Origin: Pseudolabrys sp.
GTDB taxonomy: Bacteria > Pseudomonadota > Alphaproteobacteria > Rhizobiales > Xanthobacteraceae
Length of the DNA stretch: 64,000 bases
Direction: 5' to 3'
Assembly (NCBI GenBank): GCA_029980465.1
Contig: JARYIJ010000002.1
Coordinates: 1 to 64,000, forward strand
Below, in pieces: positions 23,650-34,241 of the stretch (the first letter of the stretch is position 1; each line of letters begins with the position of its first letter). A model generated the notes under the pieces. That model did no database searches. It was not told the origin of the DNA and worked only from the letters and a program-made list of their open reading frames with translations. A program made the translations under genes and the position numbers.

Positions 23650-24501
23650 TCAGCCCGTTTCGACCGGCAGGTCGGGACGCGCGCCCCATTCGCTCCACGA
23701 GCCGTCGTAGATGCGCGGCAGCGGCTTGCCGAGCGCGTCGAGGCCGAGCGCGAGGATGACGGCGGTCACGCCCGAGCCGCAGCTCGAGATCGTCGGCCTG
23801 TCGGTGTCGACGCCCGCTTTGGCGAAGGCTGCCGCGATCTTGTCCCGGGAGGCGAGGCGGCCGTTCTCGACGATCTCCGTCGAAGGCACGTTCCTGGCTC
23901 CAGGCATGTGACCGCCGCGCAGGCCGGGGCGCGGCTCGGGCTCACGGCCGGCAAAGCGCCCGGCCGAGCGGGCGTCGATCACCTGCGTTCCGGCACTGAC
24001 CGCCATCTGGACGTCGGCCAGCGTCGCGACCGCGCTAGTGTCCATCGTGGCGTTGAAGGTCTTTGCCGGCCGCTTGGTGTCGCCGCTTTCGGCCGGGCGG
24101 CCTTCGGCTGTCCAGGCGGGGAAGCCGCCGTCGAGAATGAACACATTTTTCGCGCCGAAGATGCGGAAGGTCCACCACACCCGCGGCGCCGACATCAGGC
24201 CCATGCCGTCATAGACAACGATGGTGTCGGTGTCGCCGATGCCGAGCTTGCCGACGACCTCGCCGAACTGGGTAGGGCCCGGCAGCATGTGCGGTAGGTC
24301 AGTGTCGCGGTCCGCCACCGCGTTGATGTCAAAAAACACCGCGCCGGGGATGTGACCGGCAAGAAATTCGGCGCGAGCGTCGCGCTTCTGGGCGGGAAGA
24401 TAATATGAGCCGTCAACCGGCACGACGTTGGGCTTGCCGAGTTCCCCGGCGAGCCATTCGGTCGTTTTCAGCCAGCGGCTGGGCAGTGCGTTTTCGGCCA
24501 T
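23650..24501 (-). CDS. sseA: 3-mercaptopyruvate/thiosulfate sulfurtransferase
   Basis: A 283-residue two-domain rhodanese. The N-terminal inactive domain ([32 protein letters not shown]) is followed by the active domain with [20 protein letters not shown] and the active-site Cys241 in SSCGSGVTA. The CGSGVTA loop is that of 3-mercaptopyruvate sulfurtransferases rather than thiosulfate sulfurtransferases (CRKGVTA). The start at 24501 ([10 protein letters not shown]) fits the family; a longer frame upstream adds unconserved residues. Transfers sulfane sulfur from mercaptopyruvate to acceptors. Confidence 0.9.
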   Translation of the reverse strand: MAENALPSRWLKTTEWLAGELGKPNVVPVDGSYYLPAQKRDARAEFLAGHIPGAVFFDINAVADRDTDLPHMLPGPTQFGEVVGKLGIGDTDTIVVYDGMGLMSAPRVWWTFRIFGAKNVFILDGGFPAWTAEGRPAESGDTKRPAKTFNATMDTSAVATLADVQMAVSAGTQVIDARSAGRFAGREPEPRPGLRGGHMPGARNVPSTEIVENGRLASRDKIAAAFAKAGVDTDRPTISSCGSGVTAVILALGLDALGKPLPRIYDGSWSEWGARPDLPVETG

Positions 24502-24660
24502 AAGTCGGTTCCTTCGATGGGCAGGGAGATTGGTCCAACTTGGCCCCGGGGTGCAACCGCCGGCGGCGCATGGGGTTGCCGCTTCGGGGGAGCTCGGCGC
24601 GCCGTTGACCAAGATGTCAGGTCATCATACAAGTAAGGCAATCCGATCCGGAGGCCTGCC

Positions 24661-25599
24661 ATGAAGACGACGCCCGTTACCGCTGCCGATCTCGCCAAGT
24701 CCGTGCTGTCGGTGCCGCCTTTGGCGCGCCGTGCCGATCTCACCGTCGATGCGGCGGAAAACGCCAAATTGCTCGACCACCTGCGCTCGGGCGGGGTCAG
24801 CACTTTCATGTATGGCGGCAACGCGAATTTCTACAACATCAGCATCACTGAACTGAAGACGATTTCGGAACTGCTGATCAAGCTGTCGCGCGATACCGAC
24901 TGGATCATTCCTTCGGTCGGCAGCGACTTCGGCAAGGCGTGGGACGAGGTCGCGGTGATGCGCGATTTCCCGTTCCCGACCGTCATGGTGCTGCCGCACA
25001 AGGCGCAGTCGACGCCCGCGGGTGTCGCCACGGGCATCCGCAAGCTCGCTGAGCGCTACGGCAAGCCGGTGATCGCCTATGTGAAGGACGAAGGCTACGT
25101 TGAGGCCGCGGACATGGGTCGCCTCGTCAAGGACGGCGCGATTTGCGCGATCAAATACGCCATCGTGCGCAACGATCCGGCCAATGACAGCTTCCTCGGC
25201 GATCTCGTCAATGCGGTCGACCGCAGCATGATCATCAGTGGCATCGGCGAGCGTCCGGCCATCACCCATCTCACCAAGTTCGGCCTGCAAGCCTTCACCT
25301 CGGGCAGCGTCTGCGTCGCGCCGGGCCTGTCGATGGCGCTGCTGCGCGCGATCAAGCGCGGCGACCTCAAGGAGGCGGAACGCATCCGTTCGCTGTTCAT
25401 CGGCCTCGAAGACGAGCGCGACCGCCATTCGCCGATCCGCGTGCTGCATGACGCGGTGCGTCTCGCCGGCATCGCCGATACTGGGCCGATGCAGCCTTAC
25501 TTCTCGAATTTCACCGATCCGTCGATCCTGTCGGGCATCGAGAAGGCGGCGAAGGGTCTGCTGGCGGCCGAGCGCGCCGCGACCGCCAAGGCGGCCTGA
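24661..25599 (+). CDS. DapA/N-acetylneuraminate-lyase superfamily aldolase
   Basis: A 312-residue Schiff-base (beta/alpha)8 aldolase of the dihydrodipicolinate-synthase family. Seen are GGVSTFMYGGNANFYNIS in place of the usual GTTGE loop, the PHKAQSTPAGV segment, and the Schiff-base lysine at 165 in ICAIKYAIVRN. The altered GGNA loop and low similarity to true DapA indicate a different 2-oxoacid substrate. The flanking genes give no clear pathway. It diverges from sseA and converges with alaX across a palindromic spacer. Confidence 0.8.
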   Translation: MKTTPVTAADLAKSVLSVPPLARRADLTVDAAENAKLLDHLRSGGVSTFMYGGNANFYNISITELKTISELLIKLSRDTDWIIPSVGSDFGKAWDEVAVMRDFPFPTVMVLPHKAQSTPAGVATGIRKLAERYGKPVIAYVKDEGYVEAADMGRLVKDGAICAIKYAIVRNDPANDSFLGDLVNAVDRSMIISGIGERPAITHLTKFGLQAFTSGSVCVAPGLSMALLRAIKRGDLKEAERIRSLFIGLEDERDRHSPIRVLHDAVRLAGIADTGPMQPYFSNFTDPSILSGIEKAAKGLLAAERAATAKAA

Positions 25600-25675
25600 G
25601 CCCGGACGTCGTCCCCGCGAAAGCAGGGGCCCAGGGAGATAGTCGTTGTCATCCTCTAATTTCATTGGTTACTGG

Positions 25676-25735
25676 ATGCCCGCTGGAGCCTGTCATCGGG
25701 CCGCGCTTCGCGCGGACCCGTTGGCGGGCATGACA
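25676..25735. repeat. Palindromic intergenic element
   Basis: ATGCCCGC (25676-25683) pairs with GCGGGCAT (25724-25731), enclosing TGTCAT/ATGACA and a GGG-CCGCGC TTC GCGCGG-A-CCC hairpin. It is of the common alphaproteobacterial GCCCGC...GCGGGCATGACA type and probably acts as a bidirectional terminator for the convergent genes. Confidence 0.7.
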
Positions 25736-25778
25736 GTCAGAGTTTGCCGTCAGCGCAATAAGAAAAAGACCTGCCTGA

Positions 25779-26504
25779 TCAGCCGAAAGCGATCCGCACC
25801 CGGCGGTTCTGCTTTCCCTTCTTCTCGATCTGGGTGACCCGCACGGCCCCGATCTCGCCGGTGTTGCGGACGTGCGTGCCGCCACACGGCTGCAGGTCGA
25901 GCCGCCGCTCCGGCGTCGCGATCTCGATGAGGCGCACGCGTCCGGTGCCCATCGGCGGCTTCACCGACATCGTCTTGACGAGGCTCGGATTGGCGGCGAG
26001 CTCGTCGTCGCTGATCCAGCGGCCGGTGACTGCGGCGTTGGTGGCGATCATTTCGGCGAGCTGGGCGGTGATCGCGTCCTTGTCGAGGCCGGCGTCGGGA
26101 ATATCGAAATCGAGCCGGCTGTCGGCGTCTCCGACCGAGCCGCCGGTGACCGAGTAGGGCAGCACCGCCGAGAGCAGATGCAGCGCGGTGTGCATGCGCA
26201 TCCGGGCGTAGCGCTTGTCCCAGTCGATCGCCGCCCGGACCGTGTCGCCGACCGCGAGCGCCGGCGCATCCGGTGCCGCGACATGCGCGATTTCGGTCTT
26301 GCCCTGGTCGAGGAAAAGGACGTTGACGATCGGAACGACGGCGCCGTTCGACGCGGTCAGCGCGCCCGTGTCGTTCGGCTGGCCGCCTGAGGTGGCATAG
26401 AAGATGCTGCGGTCGAGCACGATGCCGCGCTCGTCGATGGCGACGACGCGCGCCTCGCAATCCTTCAGGTAGCTGTCGTCGCGAAACAGGCAGTCTGTCG
26501 GCAT
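25779..26504 (-). CDS. Alanyl-tRNA editing protein AlaX
   Basis: A 241-residue stand-alone editing domain homologous to the AlaRS C-terminal part; it hydrolyses mischarged Ser-tRNA(Ala). The N-terminal glycine-rich beta part (FYATSGGQPNDTG) and zinc-binding editing core are present: His105 and His109 in RMRMHTALHLLSAV, and Cys207 and His211 in LQPCGGTHVRNTGEIG. Length corresponds to the AlaX-M class. It begins nine bases after the cysK stop, so the two genes are probably co-transcribed. Confidence 0.9.
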   Translation of the reverse strand: MPTDCLFRDDSYLKDCEARVVAIDERGIVLDRSIFYATSGGQPNDTGALTASNGAVVPIVNVLFLDQGKTEIAHVAAPDAPALAVGDTVRAAIDWDKRYARMRMHTALHLLSAVLPYSVTGGSVGDADSRLDFDIPDAGLDKDAITAQLAEMIATNAAVTGRWISDDELAANPSLVKTMSVKPPMGTGRVRLIEIATPERRLDLQPCGGTHVRNTGEIGAVRVTQIEKKGKQNRRVRIAFG

Positions 26505-26513
26505 GCCGTCAGT

Positions 26514-27551
26514 TTATCGCAGCGGCGGCTTGATCGTCGAGCGGCGCTCGAGCCAGTGCGGCACCGGCAGCTTCTTCGAGCGCAGGAAGTCGGGATTGAA
26601 CAGCTTGGACTGATAGCGCGAGCCGAAATCGCACAGCACGGTGACGATGGTCTTGCCAGGGCCGAGCTCCTTTGCGAGCCGGATCGCGCCGGCGATGTTG
26701 ACGCCTGACGAGCCGCCGAGGCACAGGCCCTCGTGCTCGAGCAGGTCGAAGATGACCGGTAGGGCCTCCTCATCGGGAATCAGGAAGGCCTTGTCGACCT
26801 TGATGTCTTCGATGATGTTGGTGACGCGGCCGAGCCCGATACCCTCGGTGATCGAGCCGCCCTCGGTCGGCTTGACCTCGCCGTGATCGAAATAATTGTA
26901 CATCGCGGCGCCGCGCGGGTCGGCGACGCCGATCACGATGTCTTTCTTCTTCTCGCGCAGGAAGGTCGAGGTGCCGGCGATGGTGCCGCCGGTGCCGATC
27001 GAGCAGATGAAGCCGTCGATCTTGCCGCCGGTCTGCTCCCAGATCTCCGGGCCGGTCGAGACGTAGTGCGCCTTGCGATTGTCCAGGTTGTTCCACTGGT
27101 CGGCGAAGATGACGCCGTTCGGCTCGGTCTTGCGCAACTCGTCGGCAAGGCGGCGGCCGACGTGCTGGTAGTTGTTCGGGTTGTTGTACGGCAGCGCCGG
27201 CACCTGGACCAGTTCGGCGCCGAGCAAGGTGAGGGCGTCCTTCTTCTCCTGGCTTTGCGTCTCGGGGATCACGATCACGGTGCGATAGCCGCGCGCATTG
27301 GCGACCACGGTGAGGCCGATGCCGGTGTTGCCGGCGGTCGATTCCACCACCAGGCCACCCGGCTTGAGTTCGCCGCGCTTCTCGGCCTCGAGGATCATCT
27401 GCTTGCCGGCCCGGTCCTTGACCGACTGGCCGGGATTCATGAACTCGGCCTTTCCCAGAATGGTGCAGCCGGTGAGTTCGGAGGCGCGACGCAGCTTGAT
27501 CAGGGGGGTGTTTCCAATCGCATCGATCGTGCCGGTCCGGATGTGCTGCAT
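26514..27551 (-). CDS. cysK: Cysteine synthase A (O-acetylserine sulfhydrylase)
   Basis: A 345-residue PLP enzyme of fold type II that makes cysteine from O-acetylserine and sulfide. PLP-Lys45 lies in NPGQSVKDRAGK; the phosphate-binding GTGGTIAG, the substrate loop STAGNTGIG and the C-terminal GGSSGVN are intact. It is longer than enteric CysK (about 320), with the extra C-terminal LRSKKLPVPHWLERRSTIKPPLR often seen in alphaproteobacterial homologues. First gene of a probable cysK-alaX operon. Confidence 0.9.
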   Translation of the reverse strand: MQHIRTGTIDAIGNTPLIKLRRASELTGCTILGKAEFMNPGQSVKDRAGKQMILEAEKRGELKPGGLVVESTAGNTGIGLTVVANARGYRTVIVIPETQSQEKKDALTLLGAELVQVPALPYNNPNNYQHVGRRLADELRKTEPNGVIFADQWNNLDNRKAHYVSTGPEIWEQTGGKIDGFICSIGTGGTIAGTSTFLREKKKDIVIGVADPRGAAMYNYFDHGEVKPTEGGSITEGIGLGRVTNIIEDIKVDKAFLIPDEEALPVIFDLLEHEGLCLGGSSGVNIAGAIRLAKELGPGKTIVTVLCDFGSRYQSKLFNPDFLRSKKLPVPHWLERRSTIKPPLR

Positions 27552-27856
27552 CGCTCAATTCCATCATTCCTGGGGGATTGAACGTATTGGAGGCACTCGG
27601 CCGGGACAAGGCGGCGGCGTTTTTAAGCGAAATTCTTGCGCGGTTGGCGATGTTTCGAGGATGTCCGGCCTGTCCGGCGGCGCGATCACGCGCAATTTGT
27701 CCTATGCCTGACCGATTTCCGGCAACCATCCCGAAACCATAACCAATCGACGTCCAAAGGTTGCGGAAACTATTCACCCATTCTTGGGCCGTCTCGATCA
27801 TCGTCAGCCTGGGGACGTGCGGCAGACGGTGCCACCGCGGGCTTCGGTGCGAACCA
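27552..27856. other. Intergenic region between cysK and the diguanylate cyclase gene
   Basis: A 305-bp divergent spacer that must hold promoters for both flanking genes. I see no repeat element, RNA gene or convincing open frame in it, and no promoter strong enough to call. Confidence 0.5.
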
Positions 27857-29065
27857 ATGATGAGTCTCGATATCAACACCCTGTTTCTGGTGACGATCTA
27901 CGTCGAGGCCATTCTCGGCCTGCTGCTGCTGTTTGCCTGGGTGCAGAACACCTCGATCCATGGCGTCGCGTGGTGGGGCTTTGCCCATCTCATTCGCGCC
28001 GGCTCGGTCATGCTGTTCGGCCTGTACGGATCGGTTCCCGATCTCGTTTCGATCGATCTCGCCAATGCGTTGCTATTCACGGCGTTCGCCGTCACCTGGA
28101 CCGGCGCGCGCGTATTCGATGGGCGGTCGATCGAGCCCGTCTATCTCGTCACCGGCGCGGCGCTATGGCTGCTGGTCTGCCGGCTGCCGGTCGTTATCGA
28201 GTCCGTTGGAATTCGGGCCCTGATCTCGTCCGGCATCGTCACTGCCTATACCTGGCTGACGGCCTACGAATTCTGGCGCGGGCGCGACGAAGCCCTGGTG
28301 TCGCGCTGGCCGGCGATCTTCATGTTCTTCGCCCATGGCGCGCTGTTCCTGCTGCACACGCCCGCAGTCACGTTACTGCCCTGGCGGCCGTTGAATACCA
28401 TTTACGGCAGCGTGTGGCTGACGATCATCAGCTTCGAGGCGCTGCTGTTCACGATCTCGATTGCCTTCATCCTGCTGGCGATGGCCAAGGAGCGCACCGA
28501 GCTGCGCCATCGCACCGCGGCAATGGTCGACCCGTTGACGGGCATCGCCAACCGGCGCGCCTTCCTGGAGAACGCCGAGATGCTGGCCAAGCGCCATGCC
28601 GATGCTCCGAAGCCGACGGCGGTGCTGCTCATCGATCTCGACCATTTCAAGTCGATCAACGACCGCTTCGGCCACGCGGTCGGCGACCGCGTGCTCGAGA
28701 TGTTCGCATCGATCGCGCAGACCACGCTGCGCGCCTCCGATCTGCTCGGCCGCCTCGGCGGCGAGGAATTTGCAGCGGTGCTTTATGACGCGCCGCGCGG
28801 CGCTGCCGTGGCGGTTGCCGAGCGCCTGCGCGAGGCATTCGCGCAGGCGACCCAGGACGTCGAAGGCCGCCCGGTCTGTGCAACGATGAGTATCGGTCTG
28901 GTGAGCTGCGAGATGCCGTTGATCGACATCACGAGCCTGCTGGCGCAGGCCGACCAGGCGCTCTATTTCGCCAAGGAGCGCGGCCGCAACCGCGTCGAGG
29001 TCGCCAACCTCAGCCTCGTCATCGACAACAACAAGCCGAAGCCGGCCGCCCGGAGCGCCGCCTGA
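27857..29065 (+). CDS. Membrane-anchored diguanylate cyclase (GGDEF)
   Basis: A 402-residue protein. Residues 8-210 hold about six or seven membrane spans (for example LFLVTIYVEAILGLLLLFAW and SFEALLFTISIAFILLAMA) forming an unclassified sensor. Residues 222-390 form a GGDEF domain with active-site GGEEF at 301-305 and an intact product-inhibition I-site RASD at 292-295, five residues upstream. DPLTGIANRRAF is the typical domain start. It should synthesise cyclic di-GMP and be feedback-controlled. Two adjacent ATGs (27857 and 27860) are equivalent. Single gene. Confidence 0.92.
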   Translation: MMSLDINTLFLVTIYVEAILGLLLLFAWVQNTSIHGVAWWGFAHLIRAGSVMLFGLYGSVPDLVSIDLANALLFTAFAVTWTGARVFDGRSIEPVYLVTGAALWLLVCRLPVVIESVGIRALISSGIVTAYTWLTAYEFWRGRDEALVSRWPAIFMFFAHGALFLLHTPAVTLLPWRPLNTIYGSVWLTIISFEALLFTISIAFILLAMAKERTELRHRTAAMVDPLTGIANRRAFLENAEMLAKRHADAPKPTAVLLIDLDHFKSINDRFGHAVGDRVLEMFASIAQTTLRASDLLGRLGGEEFAAVLYDAPRGAAVAVAERLREAFAQATQDVEGRPVCATMSIGLVSCEMPLIDITSLLAQADQALYFAKERGRNRVEVANLSLVIDNNKPKPAARSAA

Positions 29066-29332
29066 TCGGCGACAGATGCATCAAGTGCATAAATGACATT
29101 CTATTCATTTGATTAGCCAATCGGTTCGCGGCATTTTCGACCTGTTGCGGCATGATCCATGTGCGATCGGCCGCGCGGCCGCGAGCTTTGGGCGCGGCTC
29201 ACGTCAGTGATAAACAGTGGGCAGACGCGGCGAAAAGTGGCACACCCGTCGACGGACAACGGCGGCTTGAGCCTGATTTCGTCAGCCGCTGAATCGGATT
29301 TCAGACAAATAACGACGAAAAGGGAGGACAGG

Positions 29333-30538
29333 ATGCGAATAGTCAGTTTGCTCGGCACGGCCGCGTTGGCCGTGGTGCTGGGGGCGGGCGCGCAGGCGGC
29401 GACCGTCAAGGTTGGCGTCGTGCTGCCGTTCAGCGGCGCCAATGCCGATCTCGGCCATCAGATCGACAAGGCTTTCGATCTGTACGTCAAGCTGCACGCC
29501 AAGGATATCGCGCCCAACAAGGTCGAGATCATCAAGCGCGACGAGGGCCCGCCGACGGGCGCTCAGGCCAAGACCATCGCGACCGAGCTTATCACCAACG
29601 ACAAGGTCAAGATTCTCACCGGCTTCGTGTTCTCGCCATCGGCCATCGCGCTGGCGCCGGTCGTGACGCAGGCGAAAGTCCCGATGGTGATCGCCAACGC
29701 GGGCACCGCGTGGATCACCAACCTGTCGCCCTACATCGTGCGGCTGTCGTTCAGCATGTGGCACCCGGCCTATCCGATGGGCGCCTACGCGTACAACAAG
29801 ATCGGCTGCAGGACAGTGGCGATGGCGTACACCGACTTCCCGCCCGGCAAGGACTCGACGGAGGCGTTCAAGACCGGCTTCGAGAAGGCCGGCGGCAAGA
29901 TCGTCGACTCGATCCCGATGGGCTCGCCGGTCCAGGTGCCGGATTTCACGCCCTTCCTCCAGAAGGTCAAGGACGAGCATCCCGACTGCCTCTATGCTTT
30001 CATTCCCTCCGGCGCGCATGCGGCCGGCATCATGAAGGCTTATGGCGAGCTCGGCCTGCGCAAGGCCGGCATCAAGCTGATCGGCCCGATGGACCTCATC
30101 CCGGACAACAAGCTCCAGGACATGGGTGACGCCGCGATCGGCACCATCGTCATGGGTCATTACGCCGTCGATCTCGACAATCCGCAGAACAAGGAGTTCA
30201 AGGCGGAGTGGCACAAGGCTTACGGTCCGGATTCCTATCCGGACTTCATGTCGGCGGCGGGATGGGACACGATGCATGCCATCTTCGACACCATCAAGAA
30301 GCTCAACGGCAATGTCGACGACGGCGCCAAGTTCGTCGACGCCATGAAGGGCTGGTCGACTGACGGTCCGCGCGGTCACGTCATGATCGACCCGGCCACG
30401 CGCGACATCGTCGAGAACGAGCACGCGCTCGAGGTCTATCGCAAGCCGGACGGCAAGCTCGGCGAGCGGGTTCTCGAGACGATCAAGGGCGTGAAGGACG
30501 AGTGCAAGGTCCTCAAAGTCGGTCGTTGCGGGTCGTAA
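29333..30538 (+). CDS. Branched-chain-amino-acid-type ABC transporter substrate-binding protein
   Basis: A 401-residue periplasmic binding protein (Peripla_BP_6, LivJ-like). The signal peptide MRIVSLLGTAALAVVLGAGAQA is followed by VKVGVVLPFSGANADLGHQ. A strong AGGGAGGA lies 5 bases before the ATG. The long type-I fold and a C-terminal Cys pair (KDECKVLKVGRCGS) are visible. The actual ligand is unknown; many members bind aromatic or other small carboxylates rather than Leu/Ile/Val. First of five transporter genes in one orientation. Confidence 0.88.
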   Translation: MRIVSLLGTAALAVVLGAGAQAATVKVGVVLPFSGANADLGHQIDKAFDLYVKLHAKDIAPNKVEIIKRDEGPPTGAQAKTIATELITNDKVKILTGFVFSPSAIALAPVVTQAKVPMVIANAGTAWITNLSPYIVRLSFSMWHPAYPMGAYAYNKIGCRTVAMAYTDFPPGKDSTEAFKTGFEKAGGKIVDSIPMGSPVQVPDFTPFLQKVKDEHPDCLYAFIPSGAHAAGIMKAYGELGLRKAGIKLIGPMDLIPDNKLQDMGDAAIGTIVMGHYAVDLDNPQNKEFKAEWHKAYGPDSYPDFMSAAGWDTMHAIFDTIKKLNGNVDDGAKFVDAMKGWSTDGPRGHVMIDPATRDIVENEHALEVYRKPDGKLGERVLETIKGVKDECKVLKVGRCGS

Positions 30539-30617
30539 CCGCGAGACGGTAAAACAAGAGCGCGCCGCCGCGCCTGCGCGCGGCGGCGTTCGCTTGAGGT
30601 AAGGGCGGGGAGGGCCC

Positions 30618-31490
30618 GTGCCGCACGCTTTAAACGACTTCATCAGTGTCCTGTTCGACGGGCTGGCCTACGCCATGTTCCTGTTCATCACGTCCGTCGG
30701 ACTGTCGGTGACCATGGGACTGATGGGCTTCGTCAACCTGGCGCACGGCGCGTTCGCCATGGCCGGCGGCTTCATCGTCGTGTCGCTGGCGCGCACCTAT
30801 GGAATCGATTTCATTCCGGCGCTTGTCATCGCGTCCGTCACCGTCGGCCTCATCAGCGTGCGGTTCGAGCAGCGCCTGTACCGGCGATTCTACAAATCGA
30901 CCGATCTCGAGCAGGTGCTGCTGACGATCGGCCTTGCCTTCATGTCGATCGCAGCCTTCACCTATTTCTACGGCCCGATCCCGAAATCCGTGCCGCTGCC
31001 GCACTGGCTGCAGGGCGACGTCAATCTCGGCTTCCGCACGTTCCCGACCTATCGCGCCTTCCTCATCGTGCTCGGCGCGGTGCTGATCGCGATCCTGTGG
31101 TTCGTGTTCGAGAAGACCAATATCGGCGCCAAGATCCGCGCCGCGGTGGACAACCGGCGCATGGCGGAGTCGGTCGGCATCAATGTCGACCGCCTGTTCA
31201 CGCTGACCTTCGCGGTCGGGTCGGGCCTTGCGGCGCTGGGCGGCGGCCTCGCCATCCAGCTCCTCGGCCTGACGCCGTCGTTCGCCCTGCTTTATCTCGT
31301 GCTGTTCCTGATCGTGGTTGCGGTCGGCGGGATGGGAAGCCTCAAGGGCACGCTGCTGGCGGCGCTCGTCATCGGCATCGTCGACACCGGCGGCAAATAC
31401 CTGTTCCCGGTCGCCGGCACGTTCTTCATCTACGTGATCACCGTGGCGGTCCTTCTCGTCAAGCCGGCGGGGTTCTTCGGCCGTGAGTGA
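30618..31490 (+). CDS. Branched-chain-type ABC transporter permease (LivH family)
   Basis: A 290-residue permease with eight or so spans and the LivH hallmarks GFVNLAHGAFAMAGG near the N-terminus and GAKIRAAVDNRRMAESVGINVDRLF in the coupling loop. The start codon is GTG at 30618, preceded by GGGGAGGG. It overlaps the next permease gene by eight bases, indicating translational coupling. Confidence 0.9.
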   Translation: MPHALNDFISVLFDGLAYAMFLFITSVGLSVTMGLMGFVNLAHGAFAMAGGFIVVSLARTYGIDFIPALVIASVTVGLISVRFEQRLYRRFYKSTDLEQVLLTIGLAFMSIAAFTYFYGPIPKSVPLPHWLQGDVNLGFRTFPTYRAFLIVLGAVLIAILWFVFEKTNIGAKIRAAVDNRRMAESVGINVDRLFTLTFAVGSGLAALGGGLAIQLLGLTPSFALLYLVLFLIVVAVGGMGSLKGTLLAALVIGIVDTGGKYLFPVAGTFFIYVITVAVLLVKPAGFFGRE

Positions 31491-32754
31491 TGCGACGCTT
31501 CATCAGAAGACTCTGACCGCGCGCCAGCGCGCGTCCGACTATCTCGCACGCCGCCATCATTTCCACTGGGCGGAAGCCCTGCCGTGGCTACTCGCCATCG
31601 CCGCGTTCTTCGTCTTCTCGAATCGCATGGCCTTCGGCAGCCAGGTGCTGATCATGATCATGTTCGCGGTGTCGCTGGACCTGATCCTCGGCTACGCCGG
31701 CATCATCACGCTCGGCCACGCCGCGTTCTTCGGCATCGGCGCCTATACCGTGGCGCTCGCGTCCCTCAGGCTCGGCTGGAGCGAGCCGATCAGCGGCATC
31801 ATCGCTGGCGGTGTCGTCGCCGGCCTCGCCGGCCTCGTCGTCGGCTGGTTCATGCTGCGTTACCGCGGCCTGACGCTGCTGATGCTCACCATCGCGTTTG
31901 CGGCCATGCTGCAGGAATCCGGCAACCTGCGCTCCGACATCACCGGCGGCTATGACGGCCTGCCGGGCCTGACCTTCGACCCGCTGTTCGGCCACTTCCA
32001 GTACGACCTCTACGGCCACACCAATTACTGGTACGTGCTCGCGGCTCTCGCCGTCGTTTTTTACGTTGTGCGGCGCATCGTCTATTCGCCGTTCGGGCAG
32101 GCGCTGACCGGCATCCGCGAGAACGTGCGGCGCATGAACGCGATCGGCTCGCCGGTGCATTGGCGGCTGGTCACGGTCTACGCCATCTCGGCGGCCATCG
32201 CCGGCATCGCCGGCGCGCTCTTCACCCAGACCAACGCCTACGTGACGCTGACGGTGTTCGACTTCGACACCTCCGCCAAGGTCATGGTGATGCTCATCCT
32301 CGGCGGCACCGGCCGGCTCTATGGCGCCTTCGTCGGCGCCACCGTCTACATGGTGCTTGAGGACTATCTTTCGAAGATGAGCCCGACCTTCTGGCAGTTC
32401 GGCATCGGGCTCCTGCTGGTGGTGGCCGTGCTGTTCGCCCGCCGCGGTCTGCTCGGCGTCGTCGAGAGCGCCAGCGCGTTCCGCTGGCGGACCGGCGCGG
32501 CGCGGCGCCGCTTCGTCTGGAAGACCGAATACTGGAAAGCGCTCGCCGTCGCCGCCTTCGACGGTGGCCTGATCGGCTTCCTGATCGGCTTTGCCGGCAA
32601 TCTCGGCCGGGCCGACAGGATGAGCCTGTTCGTCTCCGCGTTTCCGGCGCGCGTCGTCGCGTTCATTGCGCTCGGCGCGGCGGCCGGCATCGTCATCAAC
32701 GCGGTCTATCTGCTGGTCACCAGCCGCTCGGCGGTCGAGAGGCCGGCATCATGA
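31483..32754 (+). CDS. Branched-chain-type ABC transporter permease (LivM family) with C-terminal extension
   Basis: A 423-residue permease. Residues 30-325 are a standard LivM core (GYAGIITLGHAAFFGIGAY, GQALTGIRENVRRMNAIGSPVHWRL). Residues about 330-423 form an extra tail with a basic stretch (RWRTGAARRRF) and two further hydrophobic segments (about 357-375 and 389-412), not part of the usual LivM. It starts with GTG inside the end of the LivH gene and its stop overlaps the LivG start (ATGA). Confidence 0.88.
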   Translation: MSDATLHQKTLTARQRASDYLARRHHFHWAEALPWLLAIAAFFVFSNRMAFGSQVLIMIMFAVSLDLILGYAGIITLGHAAFFGIGAYTVALASLRLGWSEPISGIIAGGVVAGLAGLVVGWFMLRYRGLTLLMLTIAFAAMLQESGNLRSDITGGYDGLPGLTFDPLFGHFQYDLYGHTNYWYVLAALAVVFYVVRRIVYSPFGQALTGIRENVRRMNAIGSPVHWRLVTVYAISAAIAGIAGALFTQTNAYVTLTVFDFDTSAKVMVMLILGGTGRLYGAFVGATVYMVLEDYLSKMSPTFWQFGIGLLLVVAVLFARRGLLGVVESASAFRWRTGAARRRFVWKTEYWKALAVAAFDGGLIGFLIGFAGNLGRADRMSLFVSAFPARVVAFIALGAAAGIVINAVYLLVTSRSAVERPAS

Positions 32755-33513
32755 CTGCGGCGCTGCAGATCGAGGGCCTCAACCGCTTCTTCGGCGCGCT
32801 CCACGTCACGCGCGACGTCAATCTGACGCTCCAGCGTGGCGCGCGGCGCGCGCTGATCGGCCCGAACGGCGCCGGCAAGACGACGCTCGTCAACCTGATG
32901 ACCGGCGCGCTCAAGCCGTCGTCCGGCCGGGTCATGCTCGAAGGCCGCGACATCACCTCGTCTTCGCAGGCGGAGCGGGCGCGCCGCGGCCTCGCACGAA
33001 CGTTCCAGATCAACCAGCTCTTCCGCGGCCTCACTGTTCTCGAGAATCTCTGCCTCACCATCGGCGAGCGGGACGGCGAGTGCGCGAACCTGTGGCGTCC
33101 GGCCGGGTCGAAGCCTTCCGTGATCGAGGAAGCGCTCGATCACCTGGAATCGCTGCGCCTCGTCGACGACGCGCTCAAGCCCGTGCGCGAGCTCGCCTAT
33201 GGCCGCCAGCGTCTCGTTGAGATCGCGATCGCGCTGGCGCAGAAGCCGCGCGTGCTGCTGCTCGACGAGCCGGCGGCCGGTGTGCCGTCGTCGGAGAGCC
33301 ACCTGATCCTCGACGTGGTCGACGCGCTCGATCCCGACATCGCGATCCTCATCATCGAGCACGACATGGACGTGGTGTTCCGCTTCGCCAGGCAGATTAC
33401 CGTGCTGGTGCAAGGCGCGGTGTTCACCGAGGGCACGCCGGCCGATATCAAGGCCAATGCCGACGTGCGCGCGGTCTATCTCGGCCAGGAAGGGCACCAG
33501 GAGGCGCACGCCC

Positions 33514-33521
<8 letters not shown>
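32751..33521 (+). CDS. Branched-chain-type ABC transporter ATP-binding protein (LivG family)
   Basis: A 256-residue ATPase with Walker A GPNGAGKTT, the LivG-type signature LAYGRQRLVEIA in place of LSGGQ, Walker B VLLLDEPAAGVP and the H-loop EHDMDVVF. Overlaps the LivM gene by four bases and the LivF gene by eight. Confidence 0.9.
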
Positions 33522-34227
<706 letters not shown>

Positions 34228-34241
34228 CTCATTATCTTGTT

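Noticed and set aside
27552..27856. A small frame and possible regulatory RNA upstream of the diguanylate cyclase gene.
   Set aside because: No ribosome site, no conserved-looking peptide and no stable hairpin with a U-tract were found.
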